A DNA stretch of 49,330 nucleotides, from the NCBI GenBank assembly GCA_964505415.1, contig CAZDHW010000014.1, forward strand, positions 1 to 49,330, given 5' to 3'. Both the position numbers and the translations under genes were made by a program. Under the pieces are notes generated by a model. It saw only the letters and a program-made list of their open reading frames with translations. It was not told the DNA's origin and did no database searches. The DNA is from DTDR01 sp964505415 (GTDB lineage: Bacteria > Hydrothermota > Tepidihabitantia > Tepidihabitantales > DTDR01). Positions 8,500 through 16,793 of the stretch are shown piece after piece (within the stretch, counting starts at the first letter, position 1; each line of letters starts with the position of its first letter).

Positions 8500-9724
8500 C
8501 TTTCACCTCACTTTCTAAATTACCTAATAAATGTCCCAGTTTATCTCTTTTGGTTTTTAAATATTTCAAATTTCTTTTGTTTGGTTTTATTATTAAAGGT
8601 ACCCTTTCAATTACTTTTAAACCGAAACCTTCCAAACCAATAATTTTTTTAGGATTGTTGGTAAGCAATCTTATTTTTTTTACTCCCAAATCAGCAAGAA
8701 TTTGGGCACCAATTCCGTAATCTCGCAAATCCGGTTTTTTGCCCAAGACTTTGGCTGAATCTACGGTGTCTAAACCTAAATCCTGTAATTCATAAGATTT
8801 TAATTTTAAAAGTAAACCTAAACCTCTTCCTTCTTGGCGCATATAGAGAAGAACACCTGCTTTTTCTTTGCTGATCATTCTTAACGCTGTATGAAGTTGT
8901 TCTCCACAATCACATCTTAAAGAATGGAAAACATCACCGGTTAAACATTGGGAATGAACCCTTACTAAAACACTTTCTTCTTCTTTTACATTTCCTTTTA
9001 CCAAAGCCAAATGTAAATGGTGTTCAATTAGATCTTCATATAAATAAAGATCAAATTCACCATAAGGGGTTGGTAATTTGGTAATTACTTTTCTCTCAAT
9101 AAGTTTTTCGTTTTTCTTTCGGTAAGCAATTAAATCTTTTATGGTAATGATTTTAATATTAAACCTTTCAGCTAATTTAAATAAATCTTTTAATTTTGCC
9201 ATTTTTCCGTTTTCCGCCATTATTTCGCAAAGCACTCCAGCTGGATAAAGTCCGGCTAAACGAGCTAAATCAACACTTGCTTCCGTATGACCGGCTCGTC
9301 TTAATACTCCACCTTTAGCGGCTTTTAAAGGAAATACATGACCAGGTCGGGCAAAATCTACTGGCTTAGATTTGGGGTCAATTAAGGCTTTAATAGTTTT
9401 TGCTCGATCATAGGCGGAAGAACCGGTAGTAGTGCCTTTTTTAACATCCACTGGTACTGCCATGGGAGTACCATATTTGGCTGGATTTTTATTGTCAATT
9501 ATTAAAGGTAATTCTAACTCTTCAATTCTTTCTTCTTCCAAAGCAACGCAGATTAATCCTCTTCCGTATTTTGCCATAAAATTGATTTTTTGGGGAGTTA
9601 TTTTTTCGGCAGCGCAGACAAAATCACCTTCATTTTCTCTTTCTTCATCATCAACCACAATCACCATTTTTCCTTTTTTAATCTCTTTTATTGCTTCTTC
9701 GATAGTAGCAAATCTTTTTTTCAT
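8489..9724 (-). CDS. ribBA: bifunctional DHBP synthase / GTP cyclohydrolase II
   Basis: 411 residues with both halves intact. The RibB half (1-200) shows VVDDEERENEGDFVCAAE, YGRGLICVAL and RRAGHTEASVDLARLAGL, covering the acidic metal loop and substrate site. The RibA half (about 210-405) has the zinc cysteines in CLTGDVFHSLRCDCGEQL, the catalytic YMRQEGRGLGLLLK and VDSAKVLGKKPDLRDYGIGAQIL. It makes 3,4-dihydroxy-2-butanone 4-phosphate from ribulose 5-phosphate and opens GTP for riboflavin synthesis. No FMN riboswitch can stand before it, because the start overlaps rmlB by 4 bases inside the operon. Confidence 0.95.
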   Translation of the reverse strand: MKKRFATIEEAIKEIKKGKMVIVVDDEERENEGDFVCAAEKITPQKINFMAKYGRGLICVALEEERIEELELPLIIDNKNPAKYGTPMAVPVDVKKGTTTGSSAYDRAKTIKALIDPKSKPVDFARPGHVFPLKAAKGGVLRRAGHTEASVDLARLAGLYPAGVLCEIMAENGKMAKLKDLFKLAERFNIKIITIKDLIAYRKKNEKLIERKVITKLPTPYGEFDLYLYEDLIEHHLHLALVKGNVKEEESVLVRVHSQCLTGDVFHSLRCDCGEQLHTALRMISKEKAGVLLYMRQEGRGLGLLLKLKSYELQDLGLDTVDSAKVLGKKPDLRDYGIGAQILADLGVKKIRLLTNNPKKIIGLEGFGLKVIERVPLIIKPNKRNLKYLKTKRDKLGHLLGNLESEVKDGS

Positions 9725-10734
9725 TTTCTTTTTATATAATTTAAATAATAAAATCTTCTAAAAACCTTTCTCTTTTTAATTTTCTTCCACCAGGCTTCGT
9801 TTTCTTTGTACCATTCAATAGTTTTTTTTAAACCTTCTTCAAAAATGATTTTTGGCTCCCAATCAAGTTCTTTTTTCACTTGCGAATAATCACAGATAAG
9901 CCTTTTTACATGTCCCTTTCTATCGGTTATATATTTTAACAAACTTTTCGGTTTTTTTAAATATTCCAATATCTGCTGAGCAATCTCGTTTACGCTGTAT
10001 TCTTTACCACTGCCAATGTTAAAAACTTTTCCTTGATATTTTTCTATTGGTACTTCTAAAAATTTTATAAGAATTTCGCAAAGGTCTTTTACATAAAGGT
10101 AATCGCGGGTATTCTTTCCATCACCATAAATAAATAGGGGTTTATCTTCCAATGCCTGAGTAATGAAAAAGGGAATTAATTTTTCTGGATATTGTCTTTC
10201 GCCATAGATATTAAAAGGTCTTAAGATAATAATCGGTAAATTATAAGTAGTATAATAGGCATAACAGAGTCGTTCAGCACCTACTTTAGTAGCCGCATAA
10301 GGACTTTGGGGATTTAGTGGATGGTTTTCATCAATGGGTGAATAAGTTGCCGTGCCGTAGACTTCACTGGTAGAAATATGAAGAAATCTTTCTTTTGGGT
10401 ATTCTTTTAAAATTTCTAATAAATTATAAGTACCTAAAAAATCAGTTTTTACAAAAATATCCGGATTCAAAAGCGAACGGTCAATATGAGTTTCCGCCGC
10501 CAAATGGATCACCTTATCAACTTTTTTAAATAAATCTTTCACCAATTTTTTGTTATTAATATCACCGCGGATAAAATGGAAATTTTTATTGGACAGGAGA
10601 TTTTTAATATTATCAATATTTCCCGCATAAGTTAATTTATCAAGAACATAGACTTCGTAACCATGATTAATCAATTCTTCGGTTAAATGGCTGCCGATAA
10701 AACCAGCACCACCAGTAATAAGAATCTTTACCAT
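9721..10734 (-). CDS. rmlB: dTDP-glucose 4,6-dehydratase family protein
   Basis: 337 residues, an extended short-chain dehydrogenase. The NAD-binding ILITGGAGFIGSHL opens the protein, followed by the RmlB hallmark VLDKLTYAGNIDNI. The catalytic residues are in HISTSEVYGTA (Thr/Ser, Asp/Glu equivalents) and SPYAATKVGAERL (YxxxK). LRPFNIYGERQYPEKLIP and KNTRDYLYVKDL complete the sugar-nucleotide site. It should convert dTDP-glucose to the 4-keto-6-deoxy sugar. A cupin epimerase-like gene lies directly upstream, but rmlA and rmlD are absent here. The family is broad, so a UDP- or GDP-sugar substrate is possible. Confidence 0.8.
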   Translation of the reverse strand: MVKILITGGAGFIGSHLTEELINHGYEVYVLDKLTYAGNIDNIKNLLSNKNFHFIRGDINNKKLVKDLFKKVDKVIHLAAETHIDRSLLNPDIFVKTDFLGTYNLLEILKEYPKERFLHISTSEVYGTATYSPIDENHPLNPQSPYAATKVGAERLCYAYYTTYNLPIIILRPFNIYGERQYPEKLIPFFITQALEDKPLFIYGDGKNTRDYLYVKDLCEILIKFLEVPIEKYQGKVFNIGSGKEYSVNEIAQQILEYLKKPKSLLKYITDRKGHVKRLICDYSQVKKELDWEPKIIFEEGLKKTIEWYKENEAWWKKIKKRKVFRRFYYLNYIKRK

Positions 10735-11168
10735 TGGTAAGGAATTTCCGGTGATTTATAATCTATTCGGTATTCATCAGGATTTTCGTAATTGTAGACA
10801 TGGGTTGGAATATTTAACAGATAAGCCGGCTCATTCCCTAAGGGTTTAAAACCATGTAAGACCAATGGCGGAATTTTTATCAATAAAGGGTTTAATTCGC
10901 CAATAAAAAATTCATTAATCTCTTTATAGGTATTGGAATTCTCACGGTTGTCAAAAAGAACGACTTTTGCCATTCCCTTGATGATAGTAAAAAAGTCAGT
11001 TTGAATTTTGTGATAATGCCAGGCTTTAATAATACCCGGATAGGCTACCGAGATATAAACTTGACCAAATTTCATAAAAATAGTATCATCGGCCCGTAAA
11101 ATCTCCATTACAAAGCCTCGCTCATCAGGAATTAACCTTAATTTTTTTATTTCTACCCCTTCAATCAT
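10728..11168 (-). CDS. dTDP-4-dehydrorhamnose 3,5-epimerase-like cupin
   Basis: 146 residues, shorter than the roughly 180 of classical RmlC. Sequence features of the family are DERGFVMEILRADD at residue 15, WHYHKIQTDFFTIIKGMAKVVL near 50 (basic residue and histidine of the cupin barrel) and PPLVLHGFKPLGNEPAYLLNIPTHVYN near 100. It probably acts on the product of the neighbouring RmlB-like enzyme as an epimerase or isomerase. It overlaps the dehydrogenase gene by ATGA and the rmlB gene by 7 bases. The shortened length leaves open an isomerase or non-catalytic role. Confidence 0.7.
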   Translation of the reverse strand: MIEGVEIKKLRLIPDERGFVMEILRADDTIFMKFGQVYISVAYPGIIKAWHYHKIQTDFFTIIKGMAKVVLFDNRENSNTYKEINEFFIGELNPLLIKIPPLVLHGFKPLGNEPAYLLNIPTHVYNYENPDEYRIDYKSPEIPYQW

Positions 11169-12280
11169 AACTTCAATCTTTCTTTGGCCTTTTTCAATTC
11201 TTCTTTGTCTGGGAAAAGAACAACTTTTGCGCTTTTTCTTGGTCTTTCCAGCATCGCATTAAATCCTTTTTCAAATTCTTCTAAAGAAAAAAGATGGGTA
11301 ATCACTGGACTGATATCCAATTTTTTAGAACTTAATAAATTTCTTACCCGATACCAGGTATCAAAAATTTTTCGGCCATTTATTCCGTGAATTTGACAGC
11401 CTTTGAAAACAATGCCGTTGTTATAATCGAAACCAAAAGGTAAAGGTGATACGGAAGCAATGCCAAAAGCTGTTATCCTTCCACCTTTCCGAACTAATTG
11501 GAAACAATCTAAGATTGAATCTTCGCTACCGGTCATTTCTAAAGCGACATCAACACCGTTACCATCGGTTAGCTCTTTCACAATCTTAATCCTTTCTTCT
11601 CTGGTAGTTTTATTAGTCCAAACTTGGAAATCAGCACCCATTTTTTTGCCAATTTCCATATTGAAATCATATTTGCCAAAATGGATAATTTTTGCAACCC
11701 CGGCTACCTTGGCGACGCCAATAGCAAATAATGATATTGGTCCGTCACCAGTGATTAACATGGTCTTGCCGCAGACGTCACCATCTTCGCCTAACACCGC
11801 GTAAGTAGCATTCCCTAAAGGTTCTTGGACAGTAGCAAATTCCGGTGGTATCTCTTTGTCATTTTTCCAACAGACAATTTCCGGAATAGCGAAATATTCG
11901 GCAAAAGCACCGTCACAATCAACACCTAAAATCTTCATATTTTCTCCCACATGGAAAATTCCTAAAAGAGAGGTTAAATCTCCTGGGTCATAAATATGGG
12001 TTTCTGCTGATACATAATCACCAACCTTGATTCTTTTTACATTTTTGCCAACTTCCACCACTTCACCCGCCACTTCGTGTCCCAAAGTTTGAGGTAATCT
12101 TTTTTCACCAATTCTTTTTTGTGACCATTCATCCCATTTATAAATATGGACATCGGTACCACAGATAGAAGTGGCCTTCACCTTTACTAAAACCCAATCA
12201 TCGGGAATTTTGGGAATATCAATTTCACATAATTCGGCTCCAAACGCTGGTTTTACCTTTCTTACAGCTTTCATTTTCAT
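11165..12280 (-). CDS. tdh: L-threonine 3-dehydrogenase-like zinc alcohol dehydrogenase, structural-zinc lobe lost
   Basis: 371 residues. TSICGTDVHIYKWDEW (catalytic zinc Cys40) and GHEVAG (His68, Glu69) are typical of threonine dehydrogenase, as is the later KILGVDCDGAFAEYF. The Rossmann domain starts at about residue 168 (LITGDGPISLFAIGVAKV), where the usual GxGxxG is changed to GDGPIS, itself common in this family. In the lobe at residues 93-121, where family members carry four structural-zinc cysteines, none is present. The known reaction is threonine to 2-amino-3-ketobutyrate with NAD. An AGGAGGG site at 12284-12290 precedes the ATG, which overlaps the deoC stop. A related polyol dehydrogenase activity cannot be excluded. 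Confidence 0.75.
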   Translation of the reverse strand: MKMKAVRKVKPAFGAELCEIDIPKIPDDWVLVKVKATSICGTDVHIYKWDEWSQKRIGEKRLPQTLGHEVAGEVVEVGKNVKRIKVGDYVSAETHIYDPGDLTSLLGIFHVGENMKILGVDCDGAFAEYFAIPEIVCWKNDKEIPPEFATVQEPLGNATYAVLGEDGDVCGKTMLITGDGPISLFAIGVAKVAGVAKIIHFGKYDFNMEIGKKMGADFQVWTNKTTREERIKIVKELTDGNGVDVALEMTGSEDSILDCFQLVRKGGRITAFGIASVSPLPFGFDYNNGIVFKGCQIHGINGRKIFDTWYRVRNLLSSKKLDISPVITHLFSLEEFEKGFNAMLERPRKSAKVVLFPDKEELKKAKERLKL

Positions 12281-12957
12281 TTTTCCCTCCTAATTAATTC
12301 TAAATATTCTTTCATTATTTTCACCCCGGCACTCGTGCCGATTCTTGCGGCACCGGCCAAAATAAAATCTTTTGCCTGTAAATAACTTCTAATTCCACCA
12401 GAAGCCTTAATCTTTATCTTATCTTTACCTAACTCTTTAAAAAGTCTTACATCTCCCAATTCTGCTCCCTTTGGTCCAAAACCGGTAGAAGTTTTTATAT
12501 ATTCCGCTCCAGCTTTTATTGCGATATCTAAAATTTTAATTTTTTCTTCTTTAGTTAGATAACAGGTTTCCACGATTACTTTTACTCCTAAAGGTCTGGC
12601 GGCAGATACTACTTTACTAATATCCTCCAAAACCAGATTGTATTCTTGAGATTTTAGATAAGAAATGTTAATTACCATATCAATTTCATCGGCGCCAGCC
12701 TCAATCGCTTTTTTAGTTTCCCAGACCTTTATTTCGGTATCTTGATAACCAAAAGGAAAACTGATAGGTGCACCCAATTTTACACCACTACCTTTTAAAA
12801 TCGATTTTGCTAAAGAGAGATAACAAGGTAAAACAAAACAAGTGGCAAAATTATATTTTATTGCTTCTTCGCAAGCTTCAATCACTTCTTTTTTAGTGGC
12901 TTCTGGTCTCAAAATTGTGTGGTCAATATATTTGTTAAAATCTTTTATCTCATTCAT
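12277..12957 (-). CDS. deoC: deoxyribose-phosphate aldolase
   Basis: 226 residues, the usual bacterial DeoC length. Motifs seen are IDHTILRPEATKKEV near residue 11, VKVIVETCYLT near 125 and the Schiff-base lysine in YIKTSTGFGPKGA near 153, with the second lysine in KIKASGGIRS near 184. It splits deoxyribose 5-phosphate to glyceraldehyde 3-phosphate and acetaldehyde. It begins one base before the end of cysS (TAATG overlap) with GGAGAG upstream at about 12962-12967, so internal genes of this operon do use Shine-Dalgarno sites. Confidence 0.93.
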   Translation of the reverse strand: MNEIKDFNKYIDHTILRPEATKKEVIEACEEAIKYNFATCFVLPCYLSLAKSILKGSGVKLGAPISFPFGYQDTEIKVWETKKAIEAGADEIDMVINISYLKSQEYNLVLEDISKVVSAARPLGVKVIVETCYLTKEEKIKILDIAIKAGAEYIKTSTGFGPKGAELGDVRLFKELGKDKIKIKASGGIRSYLQAKDFILAGAARIGTSAGVKIMKEYLELIRREK

Positions 12958-14426
12958 TAACTCTCCTTGATTAAATCTAAAATCTCTTTTAAATAGGCTA
13001 CTTCCTTTTCTTTGAGTTCTTTTTCCAAAAGAGTTTTCAATTCGCTAATAATATTTTCAAATTGATTTTCGTCAATCGTTTTTTCTTCGTTTGGAAAATA
13101 AATCGTTTCCCCATTAGTATCTCTCAGCTCGTAGCCTAAAAAATTAAGGGCGCTGCGAATTTTATCGCCAATATCATATCTTTTATTTGCCCGGGCGATA
13201 TTTCGAGCTTTAATAAAATTTTCAATTTTATTTTTATTTTTCAAATAAAGTTTCTCTTTTTCTTCCATTTTGAAGCCCAATAATTTCAAAGAAGCAATTA
13301 CCGAAGAAGATAAAGAATAATTTTTGGTTTTAAAAAATTCCTCAATCATTTTAAAAATCTCACCTAAGGCAAAAGGAGTGTTTAAATCATCTAAGAGAGC
13401 ATTAACAATTTTTTCGGGAACAATAAAAGATCCGGAGGGAGTACTTTCTCTTTGGGCAAAAAGAAGAAACTCCTTTATTCTTTTCCACTGACTTTTTGTC
13501 TCTTCTAAACTTTCAAAAGTGAATTCGTAAGGTGATTTGTAATGGGCTTTTAATAAAAAAAGTCGGATAACATCCGGTTCGTAAACTTTTAAGGCTTCTT
13601 TTGCTAAGAAATAATTTTTGGTTGATTTTGCCATCTTTTCCCCTTTTAATAAAAGTAAACCATTATGAAGAAAATACCTAACAAATTGCCGACCAGTTGC
13701 CGCCTCCGATTGGGCAATTTCGTTTTCGTGATGGGGAAAGATTAAATCTTCACCACCGATATGGATATCAAAAGTCTCGCCCAAATAATGCATTGACATT
13801 GCCGAACATTCAATATGCCAACCAGGTCTTCCTTTACCAAAGGGTGAATACCAATAGGGTTCATTTTCTTTATATCTTTTCCACAAAGCAAAATCTAAAG
13901 GATTTCTTTTTTCTTCATCAATTTCTACGCGGGCACCAGCCAAAAGCTCATCAATCTTTTTCTTAGACAATTTACCATATTCTTTAAACTTACTGATATC
14001 AAAATAGACACCAGAATTTGTCTTATAGGCATAACCTTTTTTTATTAATCTTTGGATAAGATTAATAATTTCCAAAATAAATTGACTGGCTTTGGGATAG
14101 GCGTTAGCTTTTTTAATATTCATCTTTTCTTCCACATAGAAATATTCATCAATATAGTTTTGACCAATATCTCGCCAATCCCTTTTCTCTTCATTGGCTT
14201 TTTGGATGATTTTATCGTCAATATCAGTAAAATTTTGGATATAAATAACCTTATAACCTAAAAACTCAAAAAACCTTCTTAAAACATCGGCAAAGATAAA
14301 AGTTCGTAAATGACCTAAATGGGGTGAGTCTTGAACGGTCATTCCGCAGGTATAAATTTTAACAACATTCTCTTCTATTGGTTTAAATTCTTCTTTTTTA
14401 TTCGTCAAGGTATTAAAAAGCAACAT
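12957..14426 (-). CDS. cysS: cysteinyl-tRNA synthetase
   Basis: 489 residues, a full-length class I synthetase. YTCGMTVQDSPHLGHLRTF carries the first zinc cysteine and the HIGH motif (HLGH). GWHIECSAMSMHYLG and GGEDLIFPHHENE supply the other zinc ligands, and GEKMAKSTKN is the KMSKS loop. The C-terminal helical DALR-type region follows from about residue 330. It charges tRNA-Cys in the cytosol. It is the first gene of the nine-gene operon and has no Shine-Dalgarno; the -10 box ends 9 bases before the ATG, so the leader can be at most a few bases. Confidence 0.96.
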   Translation of the reverse strand: MLLFNTLTNKKEEFKPIEENVVKIYTCGMTVQDSPHLGHLRTFIFADVLRRFFEFLGYKVIYIQNFTDIDDKIIQKANEEKRDWRDIGQNYIDEYFYVEEKMNIKKANAYPKASQFILEIINLIQRLIKKGYAYKTNSGVYFDISKFKEYGKLSKKKIDELLAGARVEIDEEKRNPLDFALWKRYKENEPYWYSPFGKGRPGWHIECSAMSMHYLGETFDIHIGGEDLIFPHHENEIAQSEAATGRQFVRYFLHNGLLLLKGEKMAKSTKNYFLAKEALKVYEPDVIRLFLLKAHYKSPYEFTFESLEETKSQWKRIKEFLLFAQRESTPSGSFIVPEKIVNALLDDLNTPFALGEIFKMIEEFFKTKNYSLSSSVIASLKLLGFKMEEKEKLYLKNKNKIENFIKARNIARANKRYDIGDKIRSALNFLGYELRDTNGETIYFPNEEKTIDENQFENIISELKTLLEKELKEKEVAYLKEILDLIKES

Positions 14427-14435
14427 AATTATATT

Positions 14436-14463
14436 ATTTTAAATAAAAAAAGATTAATGTCAA
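14436..14463 (-). promoter_or_regulatory. promoter of the cysS operon (near-leaderless)
   Basis: Minus-strand TTGACA at 14463-14458, a 16-base spacer and TAAAAT at 14441-14436. The ATG of cysS is 9 bases beyond the -10 box, so the predicted leader is about 2-3 bases. A second AT-rich TATAAT sits closer to the start (14433-14428) but is badly spaced from the -35 box. Confidence 0.55.
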
Positions 14464-14475
14464 AAAGAGAAATAT

Positions 14476-14504
14476 TTGACATAAAATTAAAAATTTGTTA
14501 TGAT
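14476..14504 (+). promoter_or_regulatory. orphan promoter facing the decayed gene
   Basis: TTGACA at 14476-14481, a 17-base spacer and TATGAT at 14499-14504. An ATG sits 7 bases further on (14512) but opens only a six-codon frame ending in TAA. The transcript would run through an AT-rich stretch without recognised structure towards the gene remnant at 14732. Confidence 0.5.
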
Positions 14505-14731
14505 ATAGAAAATGCAAGAAATAAAATTTTAATATTTTTATTAGTTTTTCTTATAATTTTTTGTTAAAAAACTGCCAACCTATGTTTCTGAACCAATTAA
14601 GTTATAATTTCGGTATGATAAAAAGTCAATCTCCTCTTTTTCTTTCTTTTTGCTGTAAGAAAGTGCTGAATGAAGTTATCTTGCACCCTTTAATGTTTCA
14701 AATAATTCTGACATAAACGGAGGAGAAATAA

Positions 14732-15438
14732 ATGAAAATATTTAAGGTGTTCTCAATCATCCTCTTTTTATTGAAAGTCATTGGTTTTTCTTTCTCTAAT
14801 GTCTTAATTTCTTACATTGATTTTGACAGAGATATCGGTAAAGGTAGAGTAGCTATCCGCCTTTAGATGATTTGGTAATCAGGATTAGAAATCATGAGTA
14901 TTTTATCAGGTGTCAAAAGTAAATTACCGAAAGTTCCTATATTTTTAAGAATGGCAATATTAAAAGGTTTAAAAAAAGAGGAGTATTATGAGTTCCCTGC
15001 TTATGCGAAAGCATTTGGTGTTATCTTGGATAGAAAAATGCGATATGAATTGGAAATTGCTGGTTTCCGTGTCAGAAATTTAGGTTCATATTTTTCTTCT
15101 TTCCTTGGTGGTTATTTAAATCTGATAAAGAAAGCCCAGATGTTAAATTGGGGAATAGCCAGTTGGGATATTATCACGATTGGCATAAATTCCCAAAATT
15201 GAGAATAAAAATTCTTTCCTATCAGGAGAAGTTGTATTCAACAGATGGTTTATTTGCCCCTATTTCAATTTTGGACTCATCGACCATTTTTCTCGGGAAT
15301 TTAATAACTACTGATGTAGAAAAAAAAGACCTTTTTAACTTTATCTCTCTGAGAGTAAAAGTGCAACCATCTGAGAAAAATATTTTTAATTTTATAGATA
15401 GGTTATCAGCTCTTAAAATTCGTAGAAAATTTTTTTAA
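14732..15438 (+). pseudogene. decayed gene for a secreted protein
   Basis: GGAGGAG at 14719-14725 precedes an ATG at 14732 that opens a good signal peptide (MKIFKVFSIILFLLKVIGFSF) but stops at 14864. The same frame resumes after a second stop and stays open over 14894-15202; coding sequence then seems to pass to another frame, open over 15148-15438. Read together the pieces give a continuous protein-like sequence (for example YYEFPAYAKAFGVILDRK, then LGNSQLGYYHDWHKFP, then ISLRVKVQPSEKN). The most economical reading is one gene broken by stops and at least one frameshift. I do not recognise the family; a vague likeness to propeptides of gingipain-type peptidases is a guess. Confidence 0.45.
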
Positions 15439-15691
15439 TAAAAAGCTCAGTGAATATCTTACCTAAAAATATCAACCGAGGGCCTACCGAGAACGCTAAT
15501 AATAATCTCCTTCAAAACGAATTTAATATATTGAGAAAGAACAGGTTTTTTAAATCTGAGACAAAGGGTCAACTTTATACAAGATTTAACGGTTTTAATA
15601 AACAAGGTTTGTAGAAGTTTTAAAAACGGAAACAATATCCTTCCTTTTAGTCATACCCTCTACCATTTCCCCTCTTTATAAGTTCTTATTT
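15439..15691. other. gap without recognised genes
   Basis: About 250 bases after the last open frame of the decayed gene. I see no promoter, structured RNA or open frame worth calling. An 8-base inverted repeat (AAGTTCTT / AAGAACTT at 15680-15687 and 15694-15701) overlaps the stop codon of the minus-strand methyltransferase gene and could be a weak 3' hairpin, but no T-run follows it. Confidence 0.4.
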
Positions 15692-16792
15692 TCAAGAACT
15701 TACCAATTCAATAACTAATTCCAAATTTTTTGTTTGGGGAAAGAAATCAAAAAAGGCGACGGATTTTATTTGGTAGTTATTTAGTTCTCTTAAGTCTCTT
15801 ATTAATTGGTTTAGATTACAAGAGACATAGATTATTAATTCTGGTTTTAATTGGTTTAGATATTTTAATGCCTTTGGATGGATACCAGCTCTTGGTGGGT
15901 CGGCAATAACAAATAAGGGTTTATTAAGCGAAAGTTCTTTTAAATTTCTGTCCTCTAATAAGATTGGATGGACATTTTTTATTTTATTTAATTCGCAATT
16001 TTTTTTAACTAAATTTAATGATAACTGGTGGTTATCAACAACAATAACATCTTTAAACTTTTCACTATTGATAATACCAAAAACTCCGACACCACCATAG
16101 AAATCAAGGAGTTGACTATCTTTGGTTTCGTAGTTATTTAGAATTTCGCTCACATATTGATGAAGTTTTTCAGTTAAATCATCATTTACTTGGAAAAAAC
16201 CTTGCGAATGGAAATAAAATTCTTTGGTGTTTATTTTGGTATATAACAAGTCAATTCCTTTAACTACTTGGTAATTTTCCGAAATACTGACATCGGTATT
16301 TGGTGGTACTTCGCAAATAATAATGTTATCAGCGGAAGTAAGAAAAACAAAGTTTTTAATTAATTTTAGGGCTTCTTCTTTGTATTCGCTTTTTTCGTTA
16401 ATAACAAAAGAGATTGTCGAGGTTAAAGCACTTCTTATTACCGCATAGCGGAAAGTTCCAATATGTTTTTTTATATCAAAATAATCAATATCTTTAAAAT
16501 AATCCCTAACTTCTTTTAAAAGTTGGTTTATTTTTTCTTTGGCAATTAAACAGTAGTTTATATCAACAAATTTATACCATTTACCTTTTTCTCTTAACCC
16601 GATGCCATTTTTGAAAAAGGCAAAGTCCATTCGGTTACGGTAATGGAGGGGTTGGGAAGGAAATATTTTTATTTCTTTAATATTTAAATATTTTTTTATT
16701 AAATCAATTTTTAAAGCCAATTGTTCTTCGTAAGTTAAATTTTGATAATCACAACCACCGCATTGGGGGAAATAGGGGCAAGATTTTATCAT
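15692..16792 (-). CDS. 23S rRNA/tRNA uracil-C5 methyltransferase (RlmD/RumA family)
   Basis: 366 residues. The N-terminal iron-sulfur cysteines are visible in CPYFPQCGGCDYQ (residues 5, 11, 14) with a fourth in YCLIA near 80. The SAM-binding site is LLDFYGGVGVFGI near 228, followed by IADPPRAGIHP near 293 and the catalytic cysteine in IYVSCNLNQLIRDL near 318. The N-terminal TRAM domain of E. coli RlmD is missing, as in many compact members. It methylates a uracil in rRNA or tRNA; which base is not decidable here. It begins two bases after xerD ends. Last gene of the long minus-strand unit. Confidence 0.82.
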   Translation of the reverse strand: MIKSCPYFPQCGGCDYQNLTYEEQLALKIDLIKKYLNIKEIKIFPSQPLHYRNRMDFAFFKNGIGLREKGKWYKFVDINYCLIAKEKINQLLKEVRDYFKDIDYFDIKKHIGTFRYAVIRSALTSTISFVINEKSEYKEEALKLIKNFVFLTSADNIIICEVPPNTDVSISENYQVVKGIDLLYTKINTKEFYFHSQGFFQVNDDLTEKLHQYVSEILNNYETKDSQLLDFYGGVGVFGIINSEKFKDVIVVDNHQLSLNLVKKNCELNKIKNVHPILLEDRNLKELSLNKPLFVIADPPRAGIHPKALKYLNQLKPELIIYVSCNLNQLIRDLRELNNYQIKSVAFFDFFPQTKNLELVIELVSS

Positions 16793-16793
16793 T

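Noticed and set aside
9725..9760. FMN riboswitch upstream of ribBA
   Set aside because: The ribBA start overlaps the rmlB-like coding sequence by 4 bases, leaving no room, and no conserved riboswitch elements are seen.
15680..15701. Inverted repeat AAGTTCTT/AAGAACTT as an intrinsic terminator of the methyltransferase gene
   Set aside because: It is AT-rich, overlaps the stop codon and has no T-run on the minus strand; kept only as a note.
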